Shown here one piece after another: positions 1 to 13,448 of a DNA stretch of 64,000 nucleotides. The notes under the pieces were generated by a model. It was not told the DNA's origin, made no database searches, and saw nothing but the letters and a program-made list of their open reading frames with translations. This stretch comes from Myrica gale (taxonomy: Eukaryota; Streptophyta; Magnoliopsida; Fagales; Myricaceae): NCBI GenBank assembly GCA_963930655.1, contig OZ005609.1, positions 15,759,001 to 15,823,000 on the forward strand, read 5' to 3'. Numbering within the stretch: the first letter of the stretch is position 1; every line of letters starts with the position of its first letter. The position numbers and the translations under genes are program-made.

Positions 1-2340
<2,340 letters not shown>

Positions 2341-2368
2341 GGTAATAAGGGACATGGGCAGAGGGAGA

Positions 2369-2386
2369 TTTTAAATTGTTTTGGGC
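2369..2386 (-). promoter_or_regulatory. Candidate ARF1 core promoter: TATA-like TTTAAAA and AGCCCAA
   Basis: On the minus strand AGCCCAA (2380-2386) is followed by TTTAAAA (2369-2375). About 30 nt further on begins the inferred leader near 2340. AGCCCA is the site-II-like element common in promoters of growth-related plant genes. Position and order fit; there is no direct evidence of use. Confidence 0.4.
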
Positions 2387-2433
2387 TGAGTTTTTATTTT
2401 CTTTTCTGCCTTTTGGGTTTTTTTTTTTTTTAG

Positions 2434-2658
2434 ATAAATGCAAAATCAGTTCATGTGCTATACTAAAAAATTTATTTAGTTCCGTGATATGAAAATCATA
2501 AATTTAGTCCCTGTGATTTCAGAAAGTGATAAAATCAGTCCCTGATGGAAGACCAACGACAAACGAAAACAGAATCACAATGACTAAATTTATGTTTTTT
2601 ATATCACGAGGACTAAATCGATTTTTATATATACCACATGGACCAATTTTGCATTTAT
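2434..2658. mobile_element. Palindromic MITE-like element, ~225 bp
   Basis: The two ends are inverted copies: ATAAATGCAAAATCAGTTCA at 2434 and its imperfect complement ending GCATTTAT at 2658. The phrases 'aatttagtccctgtga' and 'tcacaatgactaaattt' pair further inside. The whole unit can fold into one long hairpin. It is flanked by T-runs on both sides (2419-2430 and 2661-2670), which may be its target site. It has no coding capacity. Confidence 0.6.
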
Positions 2659-2693
2659 TCTTTTTTTTTTCTTCACGTTTATACGCTCTACCG

Positions 2694-3103
2694 ACTACTG
2701 AGTTGACCTTGTTTGGGCTCCGTTGCTGTTTCGGATTTTCCGCTCGTATGTGGTGGTGCTTCCGTCTATCTTGTTGGTTTTTGTGTTTTGTTTGTTTTAG
2801 TCATCTGTGTTTGTTGTTTTCTTTGTTTGTTTTTCTGGCTCTTGCGTTTCTCTGATCCCTTGTGATCTTTTCAGCCCTTGTTTGGGTTTGGGCACCGGGC
2901 TGTGGTGCTTTCCTTCCTGACATGTTTAAGTCCTGGTAGATATGTTTACCGAGTCCGGCCGCCGCTCCCACTACTTTGCATGGAGCATATAACGGTTTTC
3001 CCCGATCCTTTATAGGATCCCGCAGGTGTATTTTCGTCTGATTTTTGTATTTCGATTCCTCTTTGAAGCTTGATCTAGAAAAAAAAAACTACTGAGTTGA
3101 CCT
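2694..3103 (+). mobile_element. Non-LTR (LINE/SINE-like) insertion with 16-bp TSD and poly(A)
   Basis: The 16-mer ACTACTGAGTTGACCT occurs at 2694-2709 and again at 3088-3103. Between them lie 378 bp that end in an A-run after TTGATCTAG (3071-3087). A long exact TSD plus a 3' poly(A) is the mark of target-primed reverse transcription. No A/B-box pol III promoter and no reverse-transcriptase frame are visible, so a 5'-truncated LINE 3' end is more likely than a SINE. It landed about 35 bp from the palindromic element at 2434-2658. Confidence 0.75.
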
Positions 3104-3535
3104 CAGAACTAATATATTAGACATATATTTTAGTTTACATAATTATTTATTTATTTTTACATTGTACTGTCCTAATATTTACACATCCAGCTCGACATCA
3201 TATACCGTTTGTTTTTTTTTTGTCAGATTAGGAAGGAATGTTGCCATGATTTACTAAGTTTTATTCAATTAGGTTGAAAATTGGTATAGAACAAACTAAC
3301 ATTCTAATTTTCTCCTTTTCTTTTGACTTATTTTATTTTATTTTTAAAATTTTTCTAAAGTATTATATATGAATCTCACAGTAAAACCTACCGTACGCGG
3401 TAATTAATACTTATAATATTAAATATTATGAGCAATTGGACCATCCAATTTAGACAACAAACCGAAGAAAATGTTTTGAAACTTCTTTCTCTTTCCGAAT
3501 ATGATAGTAAAATTCAAACCCCAAAATAGACATAG
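3104..3535. other. AT-rich intergenic, no gene seen
   Basis: Spacer between the ARF1 promoter side and the PII 3' side; both genes point left. No ORF, repeat pair or motif that I can support. Confidence 0.6.
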
Positions 3536-3713
3536 AGGGTGTTCGGTTAGGAGTGTTGTGAGTATTTTTTGTGTTTTGAGAATTTTTAGGTGGTGTTAAC
3601 TTTATTGGTATGCGTGTTGTAATTATTTTTATATGAGATTAAAAATGATGTTTGGTTGTAGAATTTTTGTATTGTGAGAATTCAAAAAGGATTTTTTATT
3701 AAACGAACAGCTC
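3536..3713. mobile_element. Small MITE with imperfect TIR and CATAG duplication
   Basis: Left end AGGGTGTTCGGTT and right end AAACGAACAGCT are imperfect inverted copies. CATAG flanks both sides (3531-3535 and 3714-3718). The interior is T/G-rich and non-coding. The terminal sequence resembles hAT-type plant MITEs, but a 5-bp duplication is short for hAT, so the superfamily is open. Confidence 0.45.
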
Positions 3714-3718
3714 CATAG

Positions 3719-4311
3719 TCAAATTCAAACACACAATTAGAGGAGGATCTCTATGCAATAAAAGGAGATTGGAGATTTTGTTCCTTATTCGTACTCTGTT
3801 CAAAGATTCAAGAAGAAGACAAATATACTCGTCTCTATCGAAGATTCCACTCCGGCAGGACTTTTATCGGCATATAACTATAACTACTGCTTGCTTTTCG
3901 ATGGACTTCAATTTGCTTCCAACTCTTTCGTAGTTACACCTTATAAAAATTGCAACACTTTTCAAATGATAGATAACAAAGCGAGCAATTACATTTGGAA
4001 TGATGCTTTTGAATTATGCTTCTTTATTGATTGTTTGGGGAAAATACGAAGAGAAACAAGAACTAGTCTTCTTTCCTTTTACATTTATTCTTCACAAGAG
4101 AAAAACTTCGAAAACCCAAGTATTCAGTGGGGACAACTGGGAAGGGAACACGAGAGCAGCTAAGCCTTAAAGGTGAGGGAAAGGGAAAAATTGAGAGGGG
4201 AAAACGAGAGCTTCTAAGCCTTAAAGGAGAGTGGACAAGGTTGGGGTTGTTCAGAAAAGAGACTAGAATCTAGATGCCAATCTGGCGCTACTTGTTCCAA
4301 CTCTGAACAGT
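3719..4311. other. PII 3' flank with small local duplication
   Basis: Contains the likely PII 3'UTR. A phrase of ~25 bp (GAGAGC..CTAAGCCTTAAAGG) is repeated at about 4151 and 4206. A candidate poly(A) signal AATAAA on the minus strand is at 4084-4089, 223 nt past the stop. No other gene is seen. Confidence 0.5.
4084..4089 (-). terminator. Candidate PII polyadenylation signal AATAAA
   Basis: AATAAA on the minus strand, 223 nt downstream of the PII stop codon, a normal distance for a plant 3'UTR. Plant poly(A) signals are loose, so this is only a candidate. Confidence 0.35.
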
Positions 4312-7300
4312 TCAAGTAGCAGTAGACATGTCAGATCGCCCACCGGACATCCTCTCAGCCTTTTCTCCACGCTCACCTGGAAATCGATTACCGAAGATTA
4401 GCTGGGTACATTTTGTGGTGGTCATACAACAAAAGAAATGAAGTATCACGAAATTTTGATCATTCAAAGTGCAGTGAGTTACCGGTGCGAACTCTTATCA
4501 CATCTGACACAGGCACCACTGCGCAATAAATGAAAACGTATTACAAATCTGATTGGAAAAGCTGAAGCCATCTCATGACTAATTGAACCCAGAAACTGAC
4601 TTGTTTCTTCAGGCAACCCTAAAGAACGCCAATCCCCAAATAATCATAACACACATTGATTATAAAACTGAGCAGCAAATAACTTTCTTATAATAGAAAA
4701 CCCATTACAAGAATCTGGGTTCCACTCTCTAATAGTCGTCAGCCACCAACAACTTGGCTCTCCTACCACCCTGGACTTCAAATGCAAGTCACTTCGGAAG
4801 CCAGTGTTTTGGACTAATTCTCTAAACGGCAACCATGAACTAGCATGATCTATATATCAGGTTTTTCCTAGAACCAAATACAGGCAATGCATAAAACAAC
4901 TTTGGGTGGATGAAAAAGGCCCTGGCAAACATAACTTCACATAAATCGGCGCCCAAGAAAGAAAAAATAAAGCTCCATATAATCCATCTTTGCCTCAATT
5001 TCAACTTTGGGATTCCTTCCATAGGCAGAAGGAGTAGCTGACCGACTGGCAACGAAAGTAGTGATTAGATAGTAAAGAGTCCGCGCACCTCCGTCTCAAA
5101 GGGGGAGGAGTAGACAAGAAGATTCAAGTCTCATCCATAAGTGCAAAGTCAACAAGAGGAAAAGGTAGCCGAGTCGTCGATAAGTTCAAACCAAAAGGGA
5201 AGGGCAAAGGATCAATCACATCCATCCCCTGTGAATGCACAGCCTTGCCCCATGTCCCAGGTCAAACCTAGGTGTCAGGCTCAAAGCTAGGACTAGTTCC
5301 ACGCTTGGTCATTCGTCTGTGCCTCTGCCCCTCTCTCAGGCGCTGATGATCTATATATCAAGTTTTTTCCTAGAACCGCAATGCATAAAAACAACTTTGG
5401 GTGGATGATAAAGGCTCTGGCAAACATAACTTCACATAAATCACCGCCCAAGAAAGAAAAAATAAAGCTCCATATAATCCATCTTTGGCCTCAGTTTCAA
5501 TAAAACAGCTTTCATATTTACAGTCATCTGTTAGCTTTTGCATTCAACAACCGGAAATAAAGGAGTCCACATAAACTCGTCAAAACTAACAAAGAAATTT
5601 GAAATCTTACAGAAAATTTTGCCATCACCAATCTCTCCTGTTTTTGCCACGTTGACTATCTGGGCTATTACTGCCTCAACCTAAGAGAGGATGACATGCA
5701 AGGATCAATTAGCAACATCATAGTGACCAAGCACCCCAAAGATTTTACCTTTTCCTGAGCAGCAACGTGCTAAATACTTAACCTCTAGGGAAATAGAGGT
5801 TTACCTCCTAGTTGTTCCAACAAACATAAGCTGAGACTCTTCGTACCTGATCTTTGCTCACCACAATTTCCATTTTGACTTTAGCAACAAAATTGTCTTC
5901 CAAAAATTCAGAGCCTACAGATTAAAAAAACATGCACATAGGAAAGGAAAAAGAAACAGTAATTACTGGCTTCATCAAAAAGAGCAAATAAAAAAGCTTC
6001 TGAAACCAACCAAAAAGATTCTTTGTTTAGCATTATATAGACAAACAAAAGAAACCATATAAAAAGAATATCGAGTTAAAAAAAAATCTAAACCGAAGTG
6101 CAATTACTCAGTTCATGAACCACTTAGTTGTTTTGAATCCGATAGGTTGGAAGCATGCCTTACACATAAAGAAGGGGGTACCAAATTGAGAAAAAGAATT
6201 ATCTTCATGATAAATGAATCAGAATCAGCAAATCCACTTAGCACTAATGAATCGAGTATTTAAAACTTATAAAAGACAGACTTACCATCATGCCTTTCTG
6301 CAGAACCACCTTGAGCACCAAAGCCCCGAACATCAGATATAGTGACACCGCGAATTCCAATTTTCAGCAGAGCCTTTGTTTTTCAAGCAAAAAATGAAGA
6401 TTACTTCCCAATCACCGATTAAGAACCTCAGTAACAAATAATGGTCTGGAGGAGTTCCATAATTAGAAAAAAAATGAAGTCAAACAGGTAAACAAGATCC
6501 AAGGAAGTAATCTGCAGCCCTAATTTTAATTGTTTTGTCATTGTATCATTTTTGGCAGACCAGTTGGTGGTAATCACTTCAAGCAAACTCACCCAATTGC
6601 ATGGCATCAGTTACAGCCACCTTCTACCTGCTGTAGATTGCAATCACAAAGAAAGCGAAAAAAGAAAAAAAAAACACAAAAGAAACAACAAAGAATAGCA
6701 TAAGTTCTGGAAGTGCAGTGCTGATCCTTAAACTAAGCAGATTCCGCTTTGACAATAAGGCAGTGACACTGAAGGATATCACTTGATAGAACTTCATATG
6801 GGACCAATAAAACAACCTATATTTGTTATTTGGATTTGCTATGACAAGATAGGCTGGTAAGGGAGGAAAAAATTGTAAGGGTAATAAAATGAGGGCTCTA
6901 CTTGAGATGAAGCATGTATTAATAAGAAGTTTATTTATACGTTATCTTCCTGCCTTTGGCATCCTTCATTATGTGATCTCAAACTGAAGGCCTCAACCAA
7001 ATGCCATTACGTCCTCCCCAACTCATCTCATGATGTCGATTGACACCATTCAAGCCACTGTGAGAGTGGACCTTCCCCTCACCATTTACATGTAATTTAT
7101 GTAGCTTGTGAACTACTTCAACAAAACATCAACAACAGAAAGACCGCCAATATTCACTAGATGAGATCTTAGAGCCTTTAAAAGTTATAGCGCCTGAAAA
7201 ATCCATCTATGTAAACAATCATGGATCTTTACTGAATTTTGATCACGATTTTACAAAGTTTATACCCATGCAAATGCAAAAACGTGATGGAGTATTTAAG

Positions 7301-8149
7301 GCGCCGATGGCTATTCGAGGAAAGAGTACTAGCAATTACTACTTAGAGGTCGGACATATCTTCCGCTATCAATTTCTCAAATACCTCAACTGCATCATTT
7401 TCCCAAATTTCCATCACAACGCCAACAAAGAAGTGCAACATCTATCTCTAATACATGGAGTCAAGTTCAAGCTTCATCAAAGCTTACCGAAGAAACCAGA
7501 GGAACTCTCCAGGACCTATTTCGACCCAAATTCAGAAGCAAAACAAAGATCACGAGAACACAGTTAGCCATGGCAAACTCAATGAGCTCATTTGAAATAC
7601 AAAAAGAAAAATGCATTAGTATTAATCTGGTAAAAAATTGAAAAACATGCAAGCACACTTGACAAGCCACACACACCCCAAGAAACGGATATAATCCTTC
7701 ACGTGCACCAAACGAAGAACACAATAAACAAAGCAGATTGAGAATGTGTTAAACAAAGCAGATTGAGAAACAGAACGCACCTCAGAATAGCTTCCACTTT
7801 GTAAAACTTCGAGTCTGGGACATAACCTAAAGGCAAAGCAGAAGTAACTATCGAAACTTCAACAGCGAAGGGAAAATTAACTAAATCTGCGAATTCGGTC
7901 AAAAACCCATGAGTATAGTTTCTCCAAAGAATACTATAGAGCGTGAGACACACCAGGAGAGCTCTGGGCTCTGATTACTGGCAGAATTGAGGCTTTCCTT
8001 GAGAGCTTCAGAGTCACATTGAGCTGAGTACGGAGGGGAGAGTCTCCGAAATTTGGGAGGAGGACGGATGAGGACTTTTCCATGAGGGTGAGGGCTTTGG
8101 GCTGGGAAGGGGGGGGAGTAAGGGCACCTGGTTTCGCCATAGTGGCCAT
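4312..8149 (-). CDS. GLB1: Plastid nitrogen regulatory protein PII, complete eight-exon gene
   Basis: PII is a trimeric sensor of ATP/ADP, 2-oxoglutarate and glutamine in the plastid stroma; it relieves arginine inhibition of N-acetylglutamate kinase and restrains acetyl-CoA carboxylase. Exons on the minus strand: 8149-7954, 7826-7781, 7515-7488, 6373-6286, 5914-5847, 5680-5611, 4518-4483, 4376-4312. All have GT/AG borders and total 597 nt, 198 codons plus TGA. Residues 1-~62 are a Ser/Pro-rich transit peptide. The core starts PDSKFYKVEAI (69-79). The T-loop is GFGAQGGSAERHDGS (107-121) with the conserved Ser114. The nucleotide-binding TGEIGDGKIF is at 156-165 and VSDVIRVRTGERG at 169-181. 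The C-terminal tail keeps a full Q-loop-like stretch that Brassicaceae lack. ATG 8149 sits in a strong GCCATGG context; M4 is an alternative. Pro is Ser in RSWR (81-84), the only odd core residue. Confidence 0.95.
4846..5502. repeat. Direct duplication inside PII intron 6
   Basis: About 155 bp at 4846-5004 recur at 5348-5502 in the same orientation with small indels and roughly 90% identity by eye; both start GATCTATATATCA. The 340 bp between are unique, contain no frame of note and are GC-richer than the intron. Both copies lie between exons 6 and 7 of PII. Confidence 0.75.
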
Positions 8150-8236
8150 GGCTTTCACAGAGGCAGAAGCGGGAGCGAGAGCAAATGGTGGGGTAGTGTT
8201 CTTGCAGCCTCGCAGTTAACGCTGGGGGAGGGGCGG

Positions 8237-8243
8237 TTATATA
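8237..8243 (-). promoter_or_regulatory. TATA box of the PII gene
   Basis: TATATAA on the minus strand in the context GCCTATATAACCGCC, 88 nt above the ATG at 8149. This puts the start of transcription near 8205-8212 and gives a leader of ~60 nt. Confidence 0.7.
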
Positions 8244-8249
8244 GGCAAA

Positions 8250-8950
8250 AAGTTGAGCGTTACGGTTCGGCTTTGAAATGACGCATGGGGGGGGGGGGAC
8301 GCTTGGGAATATTGATGGAGGTGTTGGTTCTGAGATCGTAACTACTTTAATGGCAAATTTGACCCCACGGACAATAGCGAAAGGACCAATTAGACCTTCT
8401 ATTTCCTTAAGAGTCTCTAGAGTGCGAGTGTATGATATTAGGTGGGAGACGGCTCAAGCGTCTTAAAATAGTCGATGAATCATGTAGTGAAGTTGTAACA
8501 GAATGGCTGGAGTTGTTAGAGTTCATTAAGTTTTTAGAACAAGAGAGGAGTTGGGTAGGAATCTAACAGAATTAAAATACGATGCAAAAGATGCATCCCT
8601 GAAAATGAATATTAATGTTGAAGCCGTTTCTTCCCTATACTGATAATGCTAGAAGAAGACCGAGACAAACTTAAGAGGTCGTTATTAATGCCATAGCTGC
8701 CTTGCTTTGGGGATCGTCCGTAGAACTGCGAATGGAGTTGCTCACGGGTGGCCGAATGGGCAGCTCAAGCTGGACTTTCCTTTGATTTGTATGCCATAGC
8801 TGCCTTATCCCCCCTTGATTTGTATTTCCTTTCGTTAATGTTCCGAACTCTGTATTTCCTTTCTAGTTTAGGCAAAAAAAAAAGTTCCCGAAAGGGAGAA
8901 ACAAATACGGAGGGAAATAGCCGGTACCTTTAGGCAAGTGCGAAGCTCAT
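8250..8950. other. Upstream flank of PII, no gene seen
   Basis: Contains a G-run at 8287-8296, a repeated phrase TGCCATAGCTGCCTT at about 8690 and 8791, and a loose inverted pair around TTTGTATTTCCTTTC / CGAAAGGGAGAAACAAATAC (8815-8915). Short frames exist but resemble nothing known. Confidence 0.5.
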
Positions 8951-9296
8951 AGGCCAAAAGCATGGGAAATATATTCAAAAGGGGGCGTCCTCAAATGCGT
9001 TGGTGCGACAGTAGTGTTCAAGTGCCACTAGTCGAAGAAAACAGATTCCGTCTTGGACAGAGAGCCTGACAAGTTATCTGCTCTGCCGAATCCCAGTCGG
9101 GACCAGCACTGCAAAGGAATGGGAAGATCAGTTGCGAAAAACTGGATCTATCTCCGGTGGCGAACTTGAAAAGGTCTTCCGGATTTATCCATCTCAGCAA
9201 TCTCCATCAAGTTCTCAATGTAAATGCCCGATTTTGTCTCTGAGAGAGCGCATTTTCTTTGGCTCTCAAGAATTTAAGAGGCTGGACAATGAGGGA

Positions 9297-12200
9297 CGTG
9301 CCGGTTGTGAGTGATCTATGTTGAAGTCCTTCAATAATCCAATCATTCAGGTGATTTCACAGCTGGTGTGAGTTAGCGCGCGGTACTCAGCTTCTGTGGA
9401 AGATCATGACACGGTAACTTGCTTCTTTGATCTCTAGCTAACTAGAGAATCCCCAAGGTAGATACAAAAAACAGTGACAAATCTTTTGGTTTATGGACAT
9501 GCTGCCCAATCTGAATCGCTATAGCCTTTAATCTGCATAGGAGGTGGGAGGCAAAGAGAATTCCTTGACCTTCATACCCCTTTAACTATCTCAAAATTCT
9601 GTGTGCTCTGTGAAGATAAATTTTTGCTGGCTTGACTAAGGACATTGACAACATATGTAATGATTGTTAGATAGATGAGCTTGCTAATTAATCTCCTATA
9701 ACTCGTGGTATCCTCCAGCAAGTCATTAGAAAGATGAGATAACTTGTGATTAGGCTCTACTGGGGTTGATACAGGTTTGCAACCAAGGAGTCCAACATCT
9801 TCTATATTCTCAAGGGTGTACTTCTTTTGACATAGGTGAATGTCTGTGGCTAACCGTGCAATCGCCAATCCTTGGAAGTACTTTAGATTCCCAGGTCCTT
9901 GATTTTGAATTGAGAATGCAAGTATGCTTTGATGGACTGAATAACCGCTAGATTGGTGCCAATTATAACTTGCTGCTAGTGCTAGAAAAACTCTAACTGT
10001 CGTGAGTTTTGCTACCGGGCTGAAAGTCTCTTGATAATCAAATCCTTCCCTCTGTGTGTAGCCTTTAGCCACTAGTCTAACCTTATGCCTCTCAATTGTC
10101 CCATCCAAGTTGAGCTTAACTTTATACACATATTTGCAGCCAATCGCTCTTTTTCCCAGAGGTAAAGAAGTGATGGTCCATGTTCGATTAGCCTCCAAAG
10201 CATCCAATTCAGCTTTCATTGCATCTCTCCGGTGTTGAGATAACACAGCTTCATCATAGGTTTTAGGTTCTCTGGTCTTGGCAAGGGAGAATGCAAAAGC
10301 TCTGTGTTTTCTAGAAAGCTAGTCAATGACAACTACTGGTTTAAAGGGTGCTTGGTGGTGCAAGTTTTGGAGTGTTGAAAGGGCACAACAGTAGCCAATT
10401 GACAATGATAATCTTGCAAGTAGTGTGGTGGGTTTCTAATCCTATCATACCTTCTCAGAGGAGCAACAAAGGTGTTAGAATCTTGATGACAAGAGAGAGA
10501 GGGCGACTGTGTTTTTATAGCCCCAGGTGAGTGACATTCAACTGCAAGATCATGAAGCAAGGACTGAACTGAAGGATTTATTTCTGAATTAAATGGTGTC
10601 ATGTCTTATGTGTGATTAACTTTGACTCATTTATAATTTCAGCAGAATATGGAAAGGGTGTAAGGTCTGGGAGGACAGGAGGAATGACCAAGTGCTGAGC
10701 AAATTGAGAATGTGAAGGACTGTCTACGCTGGAATTTTTGAAAGGAAATGTTGACTTGTTGAACTCTACATCCCTAGAGACAATATAGGAACCACTGTCT
10801 AGGTTATAAACCTTGTACCCTTTAATCCCAGCTGGATACCCGATGAAAATGCACCTTTGAGCTCTAGCATCAAGTTTGGTTCTATTGTGCTTTAGAGTAG
10901 ATACAAAACAGAGGCATCCAAAAACTCTTAGGTGCTCATATGAGGGAGAAGACGAAAAGAGAACTTCATAGGGCGATTTATTGTTAAGAATGAGAATGCG
11001 TATCTTTTTAATCAAGTAAGTAGCAGTGAGGACATCATCCCCCTAGAATTTTGTTGGGGATGCTTGGAAAAGAAGAGCTCAAGCAACTGAGAGGAGGTGT
11101 TGATGTTTTCTTTCAACAACTCTATTCTGTTGTGGAGTGTAGATGCAAGTCCTTTAATGCAAAATACCAATAGAAATGTAGAAATCGTGCATGAGAAACT
11201 CAATTCCATTGCCAGTTCTATTTTTTTTATTTTGGTATCGAATTGTGTTTGGATCATATGGATGAAAGATTGAATAAGCGATCTGACTTCTGACTTAAAT
11301 TTCATGAAGTATAACCAAGTCACACGATTGAAGTCATCCACAATGGTCAAGAAGTAGTGATGCCCTTGGACAGAAGATTGGGAGGAGTAAGGTCCCCATA
11401 TATTGCAATGAATTAAATCAAAGGGAGAAATTGTAGAAATGCGGTTTTCTTTTCTGTTTAGCCAAATGGCACACGGTACATTCATGATGACTACCACACT
11501 TTACATTAAGAGTATAAGATTGAATCGAACATAGTCATAATCTAAACTGTCATAGGTTGAAATCCCGCTGTGCATTGGCATTGAAAACTTGAGAATTTGT
11601 TGAGTGGCTTGGCTTGGATTGGAACTTGAGGTTTGATTGGTTCAACCTAATTGAGCTGAGGTATCTGTGAACTAACGAGCGCAATGAGTTGTTGTATTTG
11701 AGCTTGACTAAGACTCGCCTGAGCATCACCCATAGCTCCTCCTTCTCAGGTATAAGATGAAACTTGGTTCACTGAATGAGTAGAAGATGAGGCATTCCCA
11801 CCATAACCAGGCTTTGACTTTGTGAACTTGAAATTTGGTGGGAAACTTATAAGTTTGTAGCACTTTTCTTTGATATGCCCAGATTTACCACAGTGATAAT
11901 AGGTGACTTCAGCGTTGACCCTTTTCTTAGCCTGAATGTGAAGTGCTGCAAGTGCACAGGATTCTGGAGTTGGCATGATTAGTGTTCGTGTCTGTCTCTG
12001 CTTCTCTTCTTGCAATACCAGTGAAAAATTTGTGTCCAAGGAAGGCTTGGGATTCATGAGAATAATCTGCCCCCTAATGCTATCATAGGTGTCATTCAAT
12101 CCCATCAAAATTTTGAAGACATAATCTAGCTATTGGACCTCACCAACCGCGTTGAGTGCATTGCAGGTGCAGTGTCCATATGAGCATAAAGGCAAAGGTC

Positions 12201-13122
12201 TATAGTTATGCAGTTCTTCTCAGATGGAATTGAGTTAGGTAAAGTATTCACTTATCGATTGGGTTCCCTGCACAATCGATCCAAGTTGGTGCTATAGATG
12301 ATAAATTCTCACATTGCCTGGCTGTGCAAACCGAGCTTTGAGTTTATCCCACACTTCTTTGGCTGAGTTGATGTAGAGGACATTTGACGCAATCTCCTTT
12401 GAGATTGAGTTCAGAATCCATGATAGGATGAAGTTGTTGCATCTCATCCAGGGTATATAAAGGGAGCTAGAGAAATCTTGGGTGTCAATGGAGCCATCGA
12501 GAAAACTCAATTTGTTTTTAGTGGATATTGCTAAGGTAGGTGAAAGAACGGTTCCATGAAAGATAGATTGAAATGGTAAGAGGAGGCGTTATTAACACCC
12601 TGCTCGCATTGTATCTGTGGTTAAAAAAGAATGATCTGTTTCAATCTTCAGAGGGAGAAGGTGCAGTACAGAAAGTGTGAACTGGTGGAGGCTGAAATGG
12701 TGGGGAACCAGAGGTTGAAGAATCACCGTCTGCCATTTTAATGAAACAATATATGAAGAAAAGATGAGTTAAAAGCTGAGGTGAAATGATTGGTAACAAG
12801 AAAAATCTGCAGGTCACAGCTCCTGCTCTGATACCATGTCAAAAAACACCAACAAAGTTGAGGGAATCGAGACTATTTCATTTCATTCATCACTCTTCGA
12901 TGTACAGTGTATGTATATATATATAATTTGAAAATCTAATCCTATTTCGTTATTCTATACTAACAGAGTTGCAAAGTGTCCTCTGCACAAAGCTCATTCG
13001 GTGTAGGTTGTCGGTGGAAGCGGTGCGACGTTGGTGCCCCGCATCTGTTGAAGTGTGTGTCTGCATAAAGTTGTCATGTCTTGTTATTTGTTTGTGATGA
13101 CTTCACGCAAGTGTGTCCAACA
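9297..13122 (-). mobile_element. Ty1/copia element A, 3'-truncated and internally deleted
   Basis: The 5' LTR is 13122-12837 (286 bp, TGTTGGACAC...TTTTTTGACA), followed at once by PBS TGGTATCAGAGC (12836-12825), complementary to initiator-Met tRNA. Next come gag remnants (12510-12292 and 12108-11746, CCHC knuckle with the first Cys changed to Tyr: YYHCGKSGHIKEKC), integrase remnants (11497-11012, with FDLIHC and TIVDDFNRVTW; and 11015-10599, LRVFGCLCF), then reverse transcriptase N-terminal part (10246-9950). The RT core with YVDD is deleted: the reading jumps to LKYFQGL..GLLGCKPVSTPVEPN. RNase H (YSDSDWAA, STEAEYRAL) runs to about 9320 with several stops. No 3' LTR is present. This is a dead element. 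Confidence 0.85.
12837..13122 (-). repeat. 5' LTR of copia A
   Basis: Starts TGTTGGACACACTTGCG and ends TTTTTTGACA on the minus strand, ending exactly at the PBS. It is 286 bp. An AT microsatellite lies in it near 12914. There is no partner LTR on the left side. Confidence 0.75.
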
Positions 13123-13422
13123 TCCTCATTGTCCAGCCTTTTTAATTCTTGAGAGCTAGAGCCTACACTTAATTCCGCAAAGATAATAAACAAGATTAGT
13201 AAAAACAAATTTTTGGTTAGTTGGCAAGGATCAAATCAAATGAAGTCTGTCTCTGGTTCTTTTCTTATTTGCAGGTACATTTAGCATTGCAGAATTTTTT
13301 CTTGAACACTAAAGAGGATATATACTTGCTTCAAATTGATGCTAAGAAGGTATTCGATTCGGTGTACATAGCTAAAAATGAATATATTGAGAAAAATGGA
13401 CTTCATGTTTGCTTTTGAGTGG

Positions 13423-13448
13423 ATATATATATATATATATATATATAA
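13423..13448. repeat. (AT)n microsatellite
   Basis: About 12 TA units in the 3' flank of DUF952 copy A; copy B lacks the expansion at the matching place. Confidence 0.9.

Larger units (their letters stand above)
9262..13160. repeat. 34-bp inverted repeats bounding the copia in DUF952 copy A
   Basis: GCTCTCAAGAATTTAAGAGG continuing into CTGGACAATGAGG (9264-9296) is found inverted at 13123-13156, where the copy ends CTTGAGAGC. Copy B has neither (it reads CTTTAGCC|ACACTT at the same place). Either these are TIRs of a DNA transposon later invaded by copia, or the flank was duplicated in inverse order during repair. Confidence 0.6.

Noticed and set aside
2526-2855. 109-codon frame with a hydrophobic tail (FFFFSSRLYALP..., many Phe/Leu/Cys)
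   Set aside because: It crosses the MITE and the poly(A) insertion; the hydrophobic stretch comes from T-rich DNA, not from a membrane protein.
5100-5340. GC-richer patch in PII intron 6 as a nested gene
   Set aside because: Several stops in all frames on both strands; no motif.
7268-7567. 99-codon plus-strand frame
   Set aside because: It lies in PII introns and across the 28-nt exon 3 on the other strand; no motif.
12825-12836. Possible tRNA gene at the Met-type sequence
   Set aside because: Only 12 nt match; it is the primer-binding site of copia A next to an LTR.
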